Both the position numbers and the translations under genes were made by a program. The notes under the pieces are model-generated. The model had not been told where the DNA came from. It saw only the letters and a program-made list of their open reading frames with translations, and did no database searches. A stretch of 39,744 nt of DNA. Source: Streptomyces flavotricini (GTDB lineage Bacteria; Actinomycetota; Actinomycetes; Streptomycetales; Streptomycetaceae). This document shows, one piece after another, positions 1 to 8,546 of the stretch. Numbering within the stretch: position 1 is the first letter of the stretch; every line of letters starts with the position of its first letter. The DNA lies in the NCBI RefSeq assembly GCF_020639365.1, contig NZ_JAINUL010000001.1, positions 6,428,204 through 6,467,947 of the forward strand. The letters are read 5' to 3'.

Positions 1-235
1 GATCGGCGCGCGCCCGCCCGCCCGCCCGATCCGCTCGGCCATCGCCCGCTGCGCCGGCGCCGGGATCATCCGGTCCTCCGTGGACACCAGGTACCAGCTC
101 GGCTTCGACCGCCACCCCGGCTCCGTGACCGCCCCGGTCAGCGCCTCCATGCCCCACGGAAGCTGCGCGTCGGCCATGAACCGGACCTGCTCGGACGGCA
201 GGTCGCCCGCGAACGCCTCCGCGAACCGCTCCCGG
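1..235 (-). pseudogene. Truncated alpha/beta hydrolase fragment (haloperoxidase-like), C-terminal part
   Basis: Read on the minus strand from about 235 down to 1, this encodes a stretch typical of the C-terminal third of small alpha/beta hydrolases. It contains FAGDLPSEQVRFMADAQ, then a Trp-rich segment, then SKPSWYLVSTEDRMIP and AQRAMAERIG. The part around STEDRMIP normally carries the catalytic Asp of the Ser-Asp-His triad. The N-terminal nucleophile-elbow half is absent, because at about 236 the homology stops and a plus-strand LuxR-type remnant begins. The gene continues off the window at position 1, where a run of CCCG/CGCG repeats (about 5-29) lies in the reading frame, so the final residues cannot be judged. 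I infer a decayed gene left by a deletion. The family assignment is from recognised motifs only. Confidence 0.6.
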
Positions 236-1216
236 CCCAGGGTCGACGACCTGCCGTGGCTGGACCGGGCCAGCGCCGTCGGCATGGGCTTCGCGGCCCG
301 CCGCCTCGGCGGCGGCGACCGCGCCGGCTTCCTCGCGCGTACCGGTCCGAGGACGGCGGCTTCTTCGACCACGGCGGCGTCACCACCCACCACCTGCGGC
401 CCCTCGACCCCGTCGCGGCGGAAGAACTGCTGCGAGAGCGCTTCCCCGCCCTGACACCCCGCCTACGCGCCCGCCTCCTCTCCGAGGCCCGGGGCAACCC
501 CCTGGCCCTGCTGGAGCTGCCCATCGCCCTCGCCGGCACCCGGCACGCCGCCACCGCGATCCCCGACGTACTGCCGCTCGGCCGCCGCCTCCAGACCCTC
601 TTCACGGCCCGCATCGAGGCCCTGCCGCCCACGACCCGGCTCCTGCTCCTGTGCGCCGTCCTCGACGGCACCGGCGACCTCCACACCCTGCAGGCCGCCA
701 CCGCCACCGCCACCACCAGGGCCGGAACCGGAACGGGAACCGGACCCACCGGCGTCGAGGACCTGGCCCACGCGGAGCGCGCAGGACTCGTCTACGTGAA
801 CGACACCACCGGCCGGCTGACCTTCCGCCACCCCCTCACCCGCTCCGCCGTCGTGGAACTCTCCACCAGCGACCAGCGCCGCCGCATCCACCGCGCCCTC
901 GCCGAACACCCGGCACCGACCGCTGGCCCTTCGAGCGCGCCCGCGTCCGGCTCGCGTACGGAGAACACCTGCGCCCGCCCCTGGGCCGCCCGCGCCGCGG
1001 GCGGACTCCGGGCGACGGGTGAACTCCACGCGCCGGGACGGTCCGCGGAACACGCAGACGAGCCCGGACCGCCTCACTCACACCCCGGCAACGGGAAATC
1101 GCCCAGCCCACCAGCTCTTCCCGAAACTGGGCATCACCTCCCGGGCCGCTCTCCGCGACGCGCTGGCAGAACGCGAACGACACACCCCGGACGACAATGC
1201 GACAGTGAAACCATGA
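236..1216 (+). pseudogene. Decayed LuxR-family (LAL-type) ATPase regulator
   Basis: Pieces of one large LuxR/MalT-type regulator lie in order but in different frames. First comes DDLPWLDRASAVGMGFAARR (about 247-306), then after a frame change AYRSEDGG and the NTPase tail RGNPLALLELPIALAG (to about 900). Next is WPFERARVRLAYGEHLR (about 927-977, another frame), then ARPWAARAAGGLRATGE, then LTPRQREIAQ (1077-1106), then HQLFPKLGITSRAALRDAL (from about 1109). Intact relatives are around 900 residues. Here the N-terminal Walker A region and most of the tetratricopeptide-like middle are missing. About 28 residues between REIAQ and HQLF, the helix-turn-helix core, are also deleted. Its last frame ends in a TGA overlapping the ATG of the SIMPL gene. 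It cannot act as a regulator. The frame that runs unbroken from 256 into the next gene is fortuitous. Confidence 0.75.
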
Positions 1217-1917
1217 CCCAGGAATCCGCACCCCAGCCCTACGGAACCCCCGAAGTCCCCCGCGTGGCCGTCCGCGGCGAGGCCAGCCTCGAAGTCGATC
1301 CCGAAATCGCCCGCATCGGCATCACCGTCACCGCCCGCGGCACCGACCGGCGCACCGCACTCGAAGACCTCACGCGCCGCAACAACACCGTCCTCGAGCT
1401 CGTCAAGAGCTACGGCGACGCCGTGGAGGAACTCGAGACCGGCGCCTTCTCCATCAACCCGGAACTCACCCGCCACGGCCGCGCCGAACGCATCCGCGCC
1501 TACCACGGCCGCGTCCACGTCACCGCCGAACTCAGCGACTTCACCGCCCTCGGCGAACTCACCACCCGCCTCGCCGACCTCGAACTCACCAGCGTCGACG
1601 GCCCCTGGTGGGCCCTGCGCCCCACCTCGCCCGCCCACGGCGAAGCCCGCCGCCAAGCCGTGCTCGAAGCCGTCCAGCGCGCCCGCGAATACGCCGCCGC
1701 CCTCGGCGCCGACCTCGCCGCCCTCGTCGAACTCGCCGACCTCGGCGCCGAGAACGCCGTCCCGGCCTACCCGCAGGCGGCCCCCGGCGGCGGCATGCGC
1801 ACCATGGCCTTCAGCGCCTCCGAGGACACCGCCCCGCCCCTCGACCTCGAACCCCAGCGCCAGACCGTCCACGCCCAGGTGAACGCCCGCTTCACCATGA
1901 CCCCTCCCCAGCTGTGA
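1213..1917 (+). CDS. SIMPL domain (DUF541) protein
   Basis: 234 residues. After a short polar N-terminus, VAVRGEASLEVDPEIARIGITV (split here only by description) opens a SIMPL/DUF541 domain running to near residue 225. The domain has the usual alternating beta strands and a helix with REYAAALGADLAALVELADLG. No signal peptide or membrane segment is visible, so unlike periplasmic Gram-negative SIMPL proteins this copy is probably cytoplasmic. The family's biochemical role is not settled, and I do not assign one. The ATG at 1213 is chosen because homology begins about 12 residues later and the upstream in-frame sequence is regulator debris. No strong Shine-Dalgarno sequence precedes it. Its TGA overlaps the GTG of the following acetyltransferase gene (GTGA at 1914-1917), so the two are probably translationally coupled. 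Confidence 0.8.
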   Translation: MTQESAPQPYGTPEVPRVAVRGEASLEVDPEIARIGITVTARGTDRRTALEDLTRRNNTVLELVKSYGDAVEELETGAFSINPELTRHGRAERIRAYHGRVHVTAELSDFTALGELTTRLADLELTSVDGPWWALRPTSPAHGEARRQAVLEAVQRAREYAAALGADLAALVELADLGAENAVPAYPQAAPGGGMRTMAFSASEDTAPPLDLEPQRQTVHAQVNARFTMTPPQL

Positions 1918-2429
1918 ACGCCCCCGCCGCGGCGAGCGCGTGGACCCTGGAGAGCCTGCGCGCCGACCACGCCCCCGCCCTCCTCGATTTCGAACGGCGG
2001 AACCGGGCCTACTTCGCCCGCACCGTCCCCGACCGCGGTGACGCGTACTTCGCCTCGTTCGCCGACCGCCACCGCGCCCTGCTCGCAGAGCAGGAGAGCG
2101 GCCTGTCCCGGTTCCACGTCCTCGTCACCCGGCAGGGCGAGCTGGCCGGCCGCGTCAACCTCGTGGACATCGAGGACGGCGGCGCCGAACTCGGCTACCG
2201 CATCGGCGAGAGCGCCGCCGGCCGGGGCCTGGCGACCGCCGCCGTCGCCGAGATCTGCCGCGTCGCGCGGTCCGCGTACGGGCTCTCACGGCTCGTCGCC
2301 GTCACCACCCTGGACAACCCGGGCTCCATGGCCGTGCTCCGCCGCAACGGATTCACCCAGGCCGAGACCGTGACCGTCGACGGCCGGCCGGGCGTCCGCC
2401 ACGAGCGCCCGCTGACCCCCGCCGACTGA
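1914..2429 (+). CDS. GNAT family N-acetyltransferase (RimJ/RimL type)
   Basis: 171 residues starting at a GTG that overlaps the SIMPL stop codon. The GNAT fold is recognisable. WTLESLRADHAPALLDFERR is the first strand and helix, and FHVLVTRQGELAGRVNLVDI is the central beta hairpin. ELGYRIGESAAGRGLATAAV (residues 92-111) contains the acetyl-CoA pyrophosphate-binding A motif, with GRGLA at 103-107. LSRLVAVTTLDNPGSMAVL followed by RRNGF is the C-terminal motif B typical of RimJ/RimL-like enzymes. It presumably acetylates an amino group on a protein or small molecule in the cytoplasm; the substrate cannot be read from the sequence. Coupling to the SIMPL gene suggests co-expression, not necessarily shared function. 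Confidence 0.88.
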   Translation: MNAPAAASAWTLESLRADHAPALLDFERRNRAYFARTVPDRGDAYFASFADRHRALLAEQESGLSRFHVLVTRQGELAGRVNLVDIEDGGAELGYRIGESAAGRGLATAAVAEICRVARSAYGLSRLVAVTTLDNPGSMAVLRRNGFTQAETVTVDGRPGVRHERPLTPAD

Positions 2430-2456
2430 TCGGAAACGCGTATCGGAGGGGTCCCC

Positions 2457-2480
2457 GGGGGTGCTCATCAGAGCACCCCC
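2457..2480 (+). terminator. 10-bp GC-rich hairpin after the GNAT gene
   Basis: Perfect inverted repeat with arms GGGGGTGCTC (2457-2466) and GAGCACCCCC (2471-2480) and loop ATCA, 27 bp after the acetyltransferase stop. There is no T-tract, as is usual for Streptomyces terminators. It separates the SIMPL/GNAT pair from pyk. Confidence 0.7.
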
Positions 2481-2498
2481 ATGCACATTCAACAGTTG

Positions 2499-2527
2499 TC
2501 AACAACCTTTTGCCCAACGGTTGTTGA
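2499..2527. promoter_or_regulatory. Inverted repeat upstream of pyk, possible operator
   Basis: Arms TCAACAACC (2499-2507) and GGTTGTTGA (2519-2527) form a 9-bp dyad with an 11-nt centre, in an unusually AT-rich patch 54 bp before the pyk start. It lies just upstream of where the promoter should be. It could bind a regulator of glycolysis or form a weak hairpin. No known operator matches it in my memory. Confidence 0.35.
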
Positions 2528-2568
2528 GTGGTCACCCGGAACCAATTTCCTACTGCCTGGTAGGGGCA

Positions 2569-2574
2569 TACGCT
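2569..2574 (+). promoter_or_regulatory. Candidate -10 element of pyk (leaderless)
   Basis: TACGCT lies six nucleotides before the pyk ATG and fits the TAnnnT pattern of vegetative -10 boxes. There is no well-placed Shine-Dalgarno sequence. Transcription starting at or next to the ATG would give a leaderless mRNA. The -35 region is weak (TTTCCT), so this is inference. Confidence 0.4.
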
Positions 2575-2580
2575 CGCCCC

Positions 2581-4008
2581 ATGCGCCGAGCAAAAATCGT
2601 ATGTACCCTGGGCCCCGCCACCGACTCATACGACCAGATCAAAGCCCTGGTCGAAGCCGGAATGGACATCGCCCGCCTCAACCTCAGCCACGGCACCTAC
2701 GCCGAACACGAGGAGCGTTACGAGCGCGTACGCAAGGCCTCCGACGAAACCGGCCGCAGCGTCGGCGTCCTCGCGGACCTTCAAGGCCCGAAGATCCGCC
2801 TCGGCCGATTCACCGAAGGCCCCGTACTCCTTGAACGCGGCGACGAATTCACCATCACCGTCGAAGACCTCGAAGGCGACCGCCACACCTGCGGCACCAC
2901 CTACAAGGGCCTCGCCGCCGACGTCACCACCGGCGAACGCATCCTCGTCGACGACGGCCGCGTGACCCTCGAAGTCACCGGCGTCGACGGCCCCCGCGTC
3001 CGCACCCTCGTCATCGAGGGCGGCATGGTCTCCGACCACAAGGGCCTCAACCTCCCCGGCGTCGCCGTCTCCGTCCCCGCCCTCTCCGAGAAGGACATCG
3101 AAGACCTCCGCTGGGCCCTGCGCACCGGCGCCGACGTCATCGCCCTCTCCTTCGTCCGCAGCGGCCGCGACATCGAAGACGTCCACCGCGTCATGGACGA
3201 GGAAGGCCGCCGCCTCCCCGTCATCGCGAAGGTCGAAAAGCCGCAGGCCGTCGAGAACATCGACGACATCGTCGCCGCCTTCGACGGCATCATGGTCGCC
3301 CGCGGCGACCTCGGCGTCGAAATGCCCCTGGAGCAGGTCCCGATCGTCCAGAAGCGCGCCGTCAAGCTGGCCAAGCGCAACGCCAAGCCGGTCATCGTCG
3401 CGACCCAGATGCTCGACTCGATGATCGACAACTCCCGGCCCACCCGCGCCGAGGCCTCCGACGTGGCCAACGCCATCATCGACGGCACGGACGCGGTCAT
3501 GCTCTCCGGCGAGACCAGCGTGGGCAAATACCCCATCGAAACGGTCAAGACGATGTCGCGCATCGTCGAAGCCGCCGAAGAGGACATCCTCGCCAAGGGC
3601 CTCCCGCCGCTCACCGAGCGCAGCAAGCCCCGCACGCAGGGCGGAGCGGTCGCCCGGGCCGCCGCCGAAATGGGCGACTTCCTCGGAGCGAAGTTCCTGG
3701 TCGCGTTCACCCAGAGCGGCGACACCGTCCGCCGCCTCTCCCGCTACCGCTCACCCATCCCCCTCCTCGCCTTCACCCCCGACCCGGCGACCCGCTCCCA
3801 GCTGAACCTGACCTGGGGCGTCGAAACGTTCCTGGGCCCCCACGTCGACTCCACCGACGCGATGGTCGCCCAGGTCGAGGAAGAACTCCTGCGCATCGGC
3901 CGCTGCGTACCCGGTGACGTCGTCGTCATCACCGCCGGCTCGCCCCCCGGGGTCACCGGCTCCACCAACCTGGTCCGCGTCCACCACATCGGCGACCCGG
4001 TCCGCTGA
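2581..4008 (+). CDS. pyk: Pyruvate kinase
   Basis: 475 residues. Pyruvate kinase converts phosphoenolpyruvate and ADP to pyruvate and ATP, the last step of glycolysis. The start MRRAKIVCTLGPA is the conserved N-terminus. MDIARLNLSHG is the nucleotide/metal-binding segment. The family active-site signature is VIAKVEKPQAVENID, followed by FDGIMVARGDLGVEMP and the VIVATQMLDSM region; RPTRAEASDVANAIIDGTD follows. The B domain sits between about residues 70 and 165, and the C-terminal regulatory domain starts near 345 with AAAEMGDFLGAKF. The length is normal. By neighbours this looks like the copy called pyk2 (SCO2014) in S. coelicolor, which has a second pyk elsewhere; that paralogy is from memory. 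A convergent tRNA and a shared hairpin follow it. Confidence 0.97.
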   Translation: MRRAKIVCTLGPATDSYDQIKALVEAGMDIARLNLSHGTYAEHEERYERVRKASDETGRSVGVLADLQGPKIRLGRFTEGPVLLERGDEFTITVEDLEGDRHTCGTTYKGLAADVTTGERILVDDGRVTLEVTGVDGPRVRTLVIEGGMVSDHKGLNLPGVAVSVPALSEKDIEDLRWALRTGADVIALSFVRSGRDIEDVHRVMDEEGRRLPVIAKVEKPQAVENIDDIVAAFDGIMVARGDLGVEMPLEQVPIVQKRAVKLAKRNAKPVIVATQMLDSMIDNSRPTRAEASDVANAIIDGTDAVMLSGETSVGKYPIETVKTMSRIVEAAEEDILAKGLPPLTERSKPRTQGGAVARAAAEMGDFLGAKFLVAFTQSGDTVRRLSRYRSPIPLLAFTPDPATRSQLNLTWGVETFLGPHVDSTDAMVAQVEEELLRIGRCVPGDVVVITAGSPPGVTGSTNLVRVHHIGDPVR

Positions 4009-4123
4009 CCCCCCGGCCCCCGGACATCGCGGATCCGGCGGAGTTCATGTCGTACATGTGGTCGACGCCGCCGGGTGCAATTCGCGCAGGTGGTGCATTT
4101 CGGGGGGCCGCGCCGAAACGAGT

Positions 4124-4152
4124 GAAGGTCACGCGGGTATCGCGTGACCTTC
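4124..4152. terminator. Bidirectional terminator between pyk and the tRNA
   Basis: Perfect 12-bp stem, GAAGGTCACGCG (4124-4135) and CGCGTGACCTTC (4141-4152), with loop GGTAT. It lies 115 bp after the pyk stop and 15 bp beyond the tRNA 3' end on the other strand, so it can end both convergent transcripts. Confidence 0.8.
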
Positions 4153-4167
4153 GAAATGAAAGAGAAG

Positions 4168-4240
4168 TACCCCGGGTCGGATTCGAACCGACGCTGAATG
4201 GGTTTTGAATCCATCGCCTCTACCGCTGGGCTACCGGGGC
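4168..4240 (-). tRNA. tRNA with CAA anticodon, short variable loop (tRNA-Leu-like, non-canonical)
   Basis: 73 nt on the minus strand, folding as a cloverleaf. The acceptor is GCCCCGG with CCGGGGT (G1-U72 wobble) and A73. The D stem is GCCC/AGGC with a C13-A22 mismatch, and the D loop contains GG. The anticodon stem is ATGGA/CCCAT with an A31-C39 mismatch and loop TTCAAAA, giving anticodon CAA for codon UUG (Leu). The variable loop is TCAGC, and the T arm is GTCGG-TTCGAAT-CCGAC. CCA is not encoded. The five-base variable loop is class I, whereas bacterial leucine tRNAs have a long class II variable arm, so the charging identity is uncertain. The intact T arm, the promoter and the terminator argue for a transcribed gene rather than debris. 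Confidence 0.85.
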
Positions 4241-4253
4241 CCCTTCGAAACGA

Positions 4254-4281
4254 AGGATACCTAAGACCCTCCGTGCCACAA
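4254..4281 (-). promoter_or_regulatory. Candidate vegetative promoter of the tRNA
   Basis: On the minus strand TTGTGG (plus 4276-4281) is followed after 16 nt by TATCCT (plus 4254-4259), a good match to a sigma-HrdB-type promoter. Transcription would begin near 4247, a few bases before the mature tRNA. A 6-bp hairpin (arms 4242-4247 and 4251-4256, loop AAA) lies at the transcript start. The region overlaps the promoter zone of the divergent response regulator. Confidence 0.6.
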
Positions 4282-4297
4282 ACATACAGGAGCTAGG

Positions 4298-4303
4298 TAG
4301 GCT
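4298..4303 (+). promoter_or_regulatory. Candidate -10 element of the ANTAR regulator gene
   Basis: TAGGCT fits TAnnnT and would start transcription near 4310, leaving a leader of about 30 nt before the preferred GTG at 4341. No clear -35 box is seen. It lies back-to-back with the tRNA promoter, so the two may interfere. Confidence 0.35.
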
Positions 4304-4340
4304 CGTGGGAGCTGTTATGCCCCGCAACGAGGAGCCATCC

Positions 4341-4991
4341 GTGACCGCCGAGCACGAGTCGACGCCCACGCCCGACGCCGACCAGTCGCACGTTCCGCCG
4401 CTGACGACACGGGTCGTCATCGCCGAGGACGAGGCGCTCATCCGTCTTGACCTCAAAGAGATGCTCGAGGAAGAGGGGTACTCCGTCGTCGGCGAGGCCG
4501 GGGACGGGCAGACGGCCGTCGAGCTGGCGCGCGAGCACCGGCCCGACCTGGTCATCCTCGATGTGAAGATGCCCGTCCTGGACGGCATCTCCGCGGCCGA
4601 GAAGATCGCGGAGGAGTCCATCGCCCCCGTGCTCATGCTGACGGCGTTCTCGCAGCGCGACCTCGTCGAGCGCGCGCGGGACGCCGGGGCCATGGCGTAC
4701 CTGGTGAAGCCGTTCAGCAAGAGCGACGTCGTACCGGCCATCGAGATGGCCGTGTCGCGCTTCGCGGAGCTGAAGGCGCTGGAGAAGGAGGTCGCGGACC
4801 TCTCGCTCCGGCTGGAGACCCGCAAGCTCGTGGACCGTGCGAAGAGCATCCTGCAGACGCAGTACGGGCTGACCGAGCCGGCCGCGTTCCGGTGGATCCA
4901 GAAGACCTCCATGGACCGTCGCATGTCCATGCAGCAGGTGGCCGAGGCGGTCATCGAGGACGCCGAGGAGAAGAAGAACGCCGCGAAGTAG
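4341..4991 (+). CDS. pdtaR: ANTAR-domain response regulator, PdtaR-like
   Basis: 216 residues. The receiver domain (about 24-140) has the acidic pocket E29/D30, phospho-acceptor D74 in LVILDVKMP, T101 and K123. The C-terminal ANTAR domain (about 145-205) includes LVDRAKSILQTQYGLTE and the MSMQQVAEAVIED helix. ANTAR proteins bind RNA with paired hexanucleotide-loop hairpins and antiterminate transcription when phosphorylated. M. tuberculosis Rv1626 (PdtaR) is the close model and has similar neighbours. The GTG at 4341 is preferred because an AGGAG-type site (4329-4334) lies six bases upstream; an ATG at 4317 with GGGAG before it is an alternative. No cognate histidine kinase is nearby. The symbol is by analogy. 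Confidence 0.9.
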   Translation: MTAEHESTPTPDADQSHVPPLTTRVVIAEDEALIRLDLKEMLEEEGYSVVGEAGDGQTAVELAREHRPDLVILDVKMPVLDGISAAEKIAEESIAPVLMLTAFSQRDLVERARDAGAMAYLVKPFSKSDVVPAIEMAVSRFAELKALEKEVADLSLRLETRKLVDRAKSILQTQYGLTEPAAFRWIQKTSMDRRMSMQQVAEAVIEDAEEKKNAAK

Positions 4992-5001
4992 TCCGTGCGT
5001 A

Positions 5002-5043
5002 CGCGAGAGGCCCGCCACCGTTCCCGGTGGCGGGCCTCTCGCG
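5002..5043. terminator. Strong bidirectional terminator
   Basis: A perfect 19-bp stem (5002-5020 with 5025-5043) and loop TTCC, placed between the convergent response regulator and livF genes. It starts 10 bp after one stop codon and lies 10 bp from the other. Confidence 0.9.
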
Positions 5044-5053
5044 CGTGAGGACT

Positions 5054-5766
5054 TCAGTCCTCGCCGAGGTAGGCCTTGCGGACGTCCTCGTTGTGCAGGA
5101 GCTCCTGTCCGGAGCCGCTGAGCACGATCTTGCCGATCTCCATCACGTGGGCCTGGTCGGCCAGCGAGAGGGCGGCCTGGGCGTTCTGCTCGACGAGCAG
5201 GATGGTGGTGCCCGTGGACTTGAGCTCGGCGATGGTCGCCATGATCTTCTGCATCATGAGGGGGGAGAGACCCATGGAGGGCTCGTCCAGCATGAGCAGC
5301 TTGGGGCGGGACATGAGCGCCCGGCCCATGGCGAGCATCTGCTGCTCACCGCCCGAGAGGGTGCCGGCGGCCTGCTTTCGGCGTTCGCCCAGGATGGGGA
5401 ACATCTCGTAGGCGCGCTCGACGTCCTTCTCGATGCCGTCCTTGTCGGTGCGCAGGAAGGCGCCGAGCTGGAGGTTCTCGGCGATCGTCAGCCGGGGGAA
5501 GATGTGGCGTCCCTCGGGGGAGTGCGCCAGGCCCAGGGAGACGATCTTGTGGGCGGGGACCTGCGCGAGCGGCTTGCCGTCGAAGGTGACGGTGCCGCCG
5601 ACCGGCTTGAGGAGGCCGGAGAGGGTGCGCAGGGTGGTGGTCTTGCCGGCGCCGTTGGTGCCGACGAGGCAGACGATTTCGCCCTCGTTGACCTCGAACG
5701 AGATGCCCTTGACGGCTTCGATCTTGCCGTAGGCGACCTTGAGGTCCTTGACCTCGAGCAGTGCGG

Positions 5767-5770
<4 letters not shown>
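5054..5770 (-). CDS. livF: Branched-chain amino acid ABC transporter, ATP-binding protein LivF
   Basis: 238 residues. One of the two cytoplasmic ATPases of the branched-chain amino acid importer. Visible are Walker A GTNGAGKTT, the Q-loop region near LAHSPEGRHIFPRLT (the LivF-type SPEGRHIF motif), signature LSGGEQQMLAMGRALM, Walker B LLMLDEPSMGLSP and the switch histidine in ILLVEQN-type context. The length is the standard LivF size. It starts at a GTG overlapping the livG stop (GTGA), so it is translated by coupling as the last gene of the operon. A 19-bp hairpin follows its stop codon. Confidence 0.95.
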
Positions 5771-6797
<1,027 letters not shown>

Positions 6798-6801
<4 letters not shown>

Positions 6802-8546
6802 GCACCCGCCTTGGCGGTGGCCAGGTCCGCGGGGGCCTGGTCAATCGTCTCTTCGTCGTGGTACTCGAGCTGCGCGCGCTTGTTGGCGATGAGACCTTCG
6901 GGGCGGAAGCGCATGAGCAGGATGAGGGCGATGCCGAACGCGAGGAGCTGGTAGTCCTGGAGGAAGGCCAGCTTCGCGGGGATCAGGAACAGCAGTGCGG
7001 CGCCGAGGATGGGGCCGCGGATGGTGCCCATGCCGCCGAGGATGACGGCGGCGAGGAGGAACGCGGAGTTCGGCGGGACGGGCCCGGCGAAGACGTAGTT
7101 CTCGGGGACGACCGTGCTGTTGACGTGGGCCTGCACCGTGCCGGCGAGGCCGGCGAGGGTGGCGCCGAGGGCGAAGGCGATGAGCTTGACCTTGAAGCCG
7201 TTGATGCCCATGGCTTCGGCGGCCGTCTCGTCCTCGCGGATGGCGACCCAGGCGCGGCCGATGCGGCTGTTGCCGGCACGGGCGAAGACCAGGATGACGA
7301 CCGCCATCACGAGCAGCATCAGGAAGTAGTAGTTGGCGTAGGCGCCGAGGACGATGCCGCCGATGGTGTGCGACTCCCCGAAGTTCCACCCGAAGAGTTC
7401 GAGGTGGGGGATGTTCGGGATGCCGTTGGGGCCGTTGGTGACGTCCGGGCCGGAGGTGCCGTCGAGGTTGCCCATGGCGATGCGGAAGATTTCTCCGAAG
7501 CCGAGGGTGACGATGGCGAGGTAGTCGCCGCGCAGGCGCAGCGTCGGGGCTCCGATGACCACGCCGAAGATCAGCGAGGCGAGGGCGCCGACGATGACGG
7601 CCGCCCAGAAGGGGAGCTGGAAGCCGAAGGCGGAGGCGGTGCTTCCGGAGACCAGGGCCGCGGCGTAGGCGCCGACGCCGAGGAAGGCGACGTAACCGAG
7701 GTCGAGGAGGCCCGCGAGGCCGACGACGACGTTGAGGCCGAGGGCGACGGTCGCGAAGATCAGGATGTTCACCGCGATGAGCGTGTACGTGTCGCCGCTC
7801 TGCTGGATGAACGGGAAGGTGATCGCGGCGGCCGCGGTACCGATGAGGGTGACCTGGCGGTTCTTCGCGGTGAGCAGGCCGAGCCGGTCGAAGAGGCCGG
7901 ACTTGAGCAGGGCGAAGGCCGCGAAGCCGACGATGATCAGGTACGTGACGAAGAGCTGAGGCTCCTTGTCGTCGGTGTCGATGCCGAAGGTGACCACGTA
8001 GAGGCCGACGGCGAAGGCACCGATGATGATGAGGATCTCGCCCCAGGAGGGCAGCTTCTTGGCGGCGGCCGCCTTGTGGCTGTCGTCGGGGAGCTTGTAC
8101 GCGGCGAGGGCCGGGACGAGCGAGCCGATGAGGGCGACGTAGGCGCCGGGCTCCAGGTGGACGAAACCGCCGAGGACCACTGCGATGGCGATGACGGTGA
8201 ACCAGGTGCCGGCGAGCGTGCCGAGCGAGAGGATCCACACGGGCTTGCGGGCGCCGGTGGGGGTGAGCCAGCGCAGGCCCTTGACGCCGAGCGCGGAGAG
8301 CGCGTGGGCGGCGGTGAGGAGGGCGCCGACGAGGCTCAGGAACTGGATGGGGGCCGGGCTGCCGTAGTAGGTGAGGTCACCGGGGAACTCGGCGGTCCAG
8401 GTCCAGGCGAGGAAGGCGCTGACGATCGTCAGCAGGCTTCCGCCGATGACCGTGTAGAGCAGTGCGGTGCGGGAGATGGCACCGGCGTCGGCGCCGGTGG
8501 CTTCGCCCTCGAGGGGGAGAGTGGCTTCGTTGGTCATGGTTCTCAC
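6798..8546 (-). CDS. livM: Branched-chain amino acid ABC transporter permease LivM, N-terminally extended
   Basis: 582 residues. The C-terminal 320 residues are a typical LivM permease. NILIFATVALGLNVVVGLAG is its opening membrane segment, followed by LDLGYVAFLGVGAYAAA, LRLRGDYLAIVTLGFGEIFR (the EAA-like loop contacting the ATPases) and AILGGMGTIRGP-type sequence near the end. About 240 residues precede this. They hold several additional hydrophobic segments (for example TALLYTVIGGSLLTIVSAFL and VALIGSLVPALAAYKL), so the protein has roughly twice the membrane spans of the E. coli protein. Its GTG start overlaps the livH stop codon (GTGA at 8543-8546); an ATG three codons later is an alternative. 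Confidence 0.94.

Noticed and set aside
5..29. CCCG/CGCG run at the window edge as a CRISPR or structured repeat
   Set aside because: It is a short simple-sequence tract inside a decayed gene; there is no repeat-spacer pattern.
256..1917. One open frame from the regulator remnant through the SIMPL gene
   Set aside because: The upstream half switches frame relative to the recognisable regulator motifs and the SIMPL homology begins only after ATG 1213. The open frame reflects high GC content, not a fusion.
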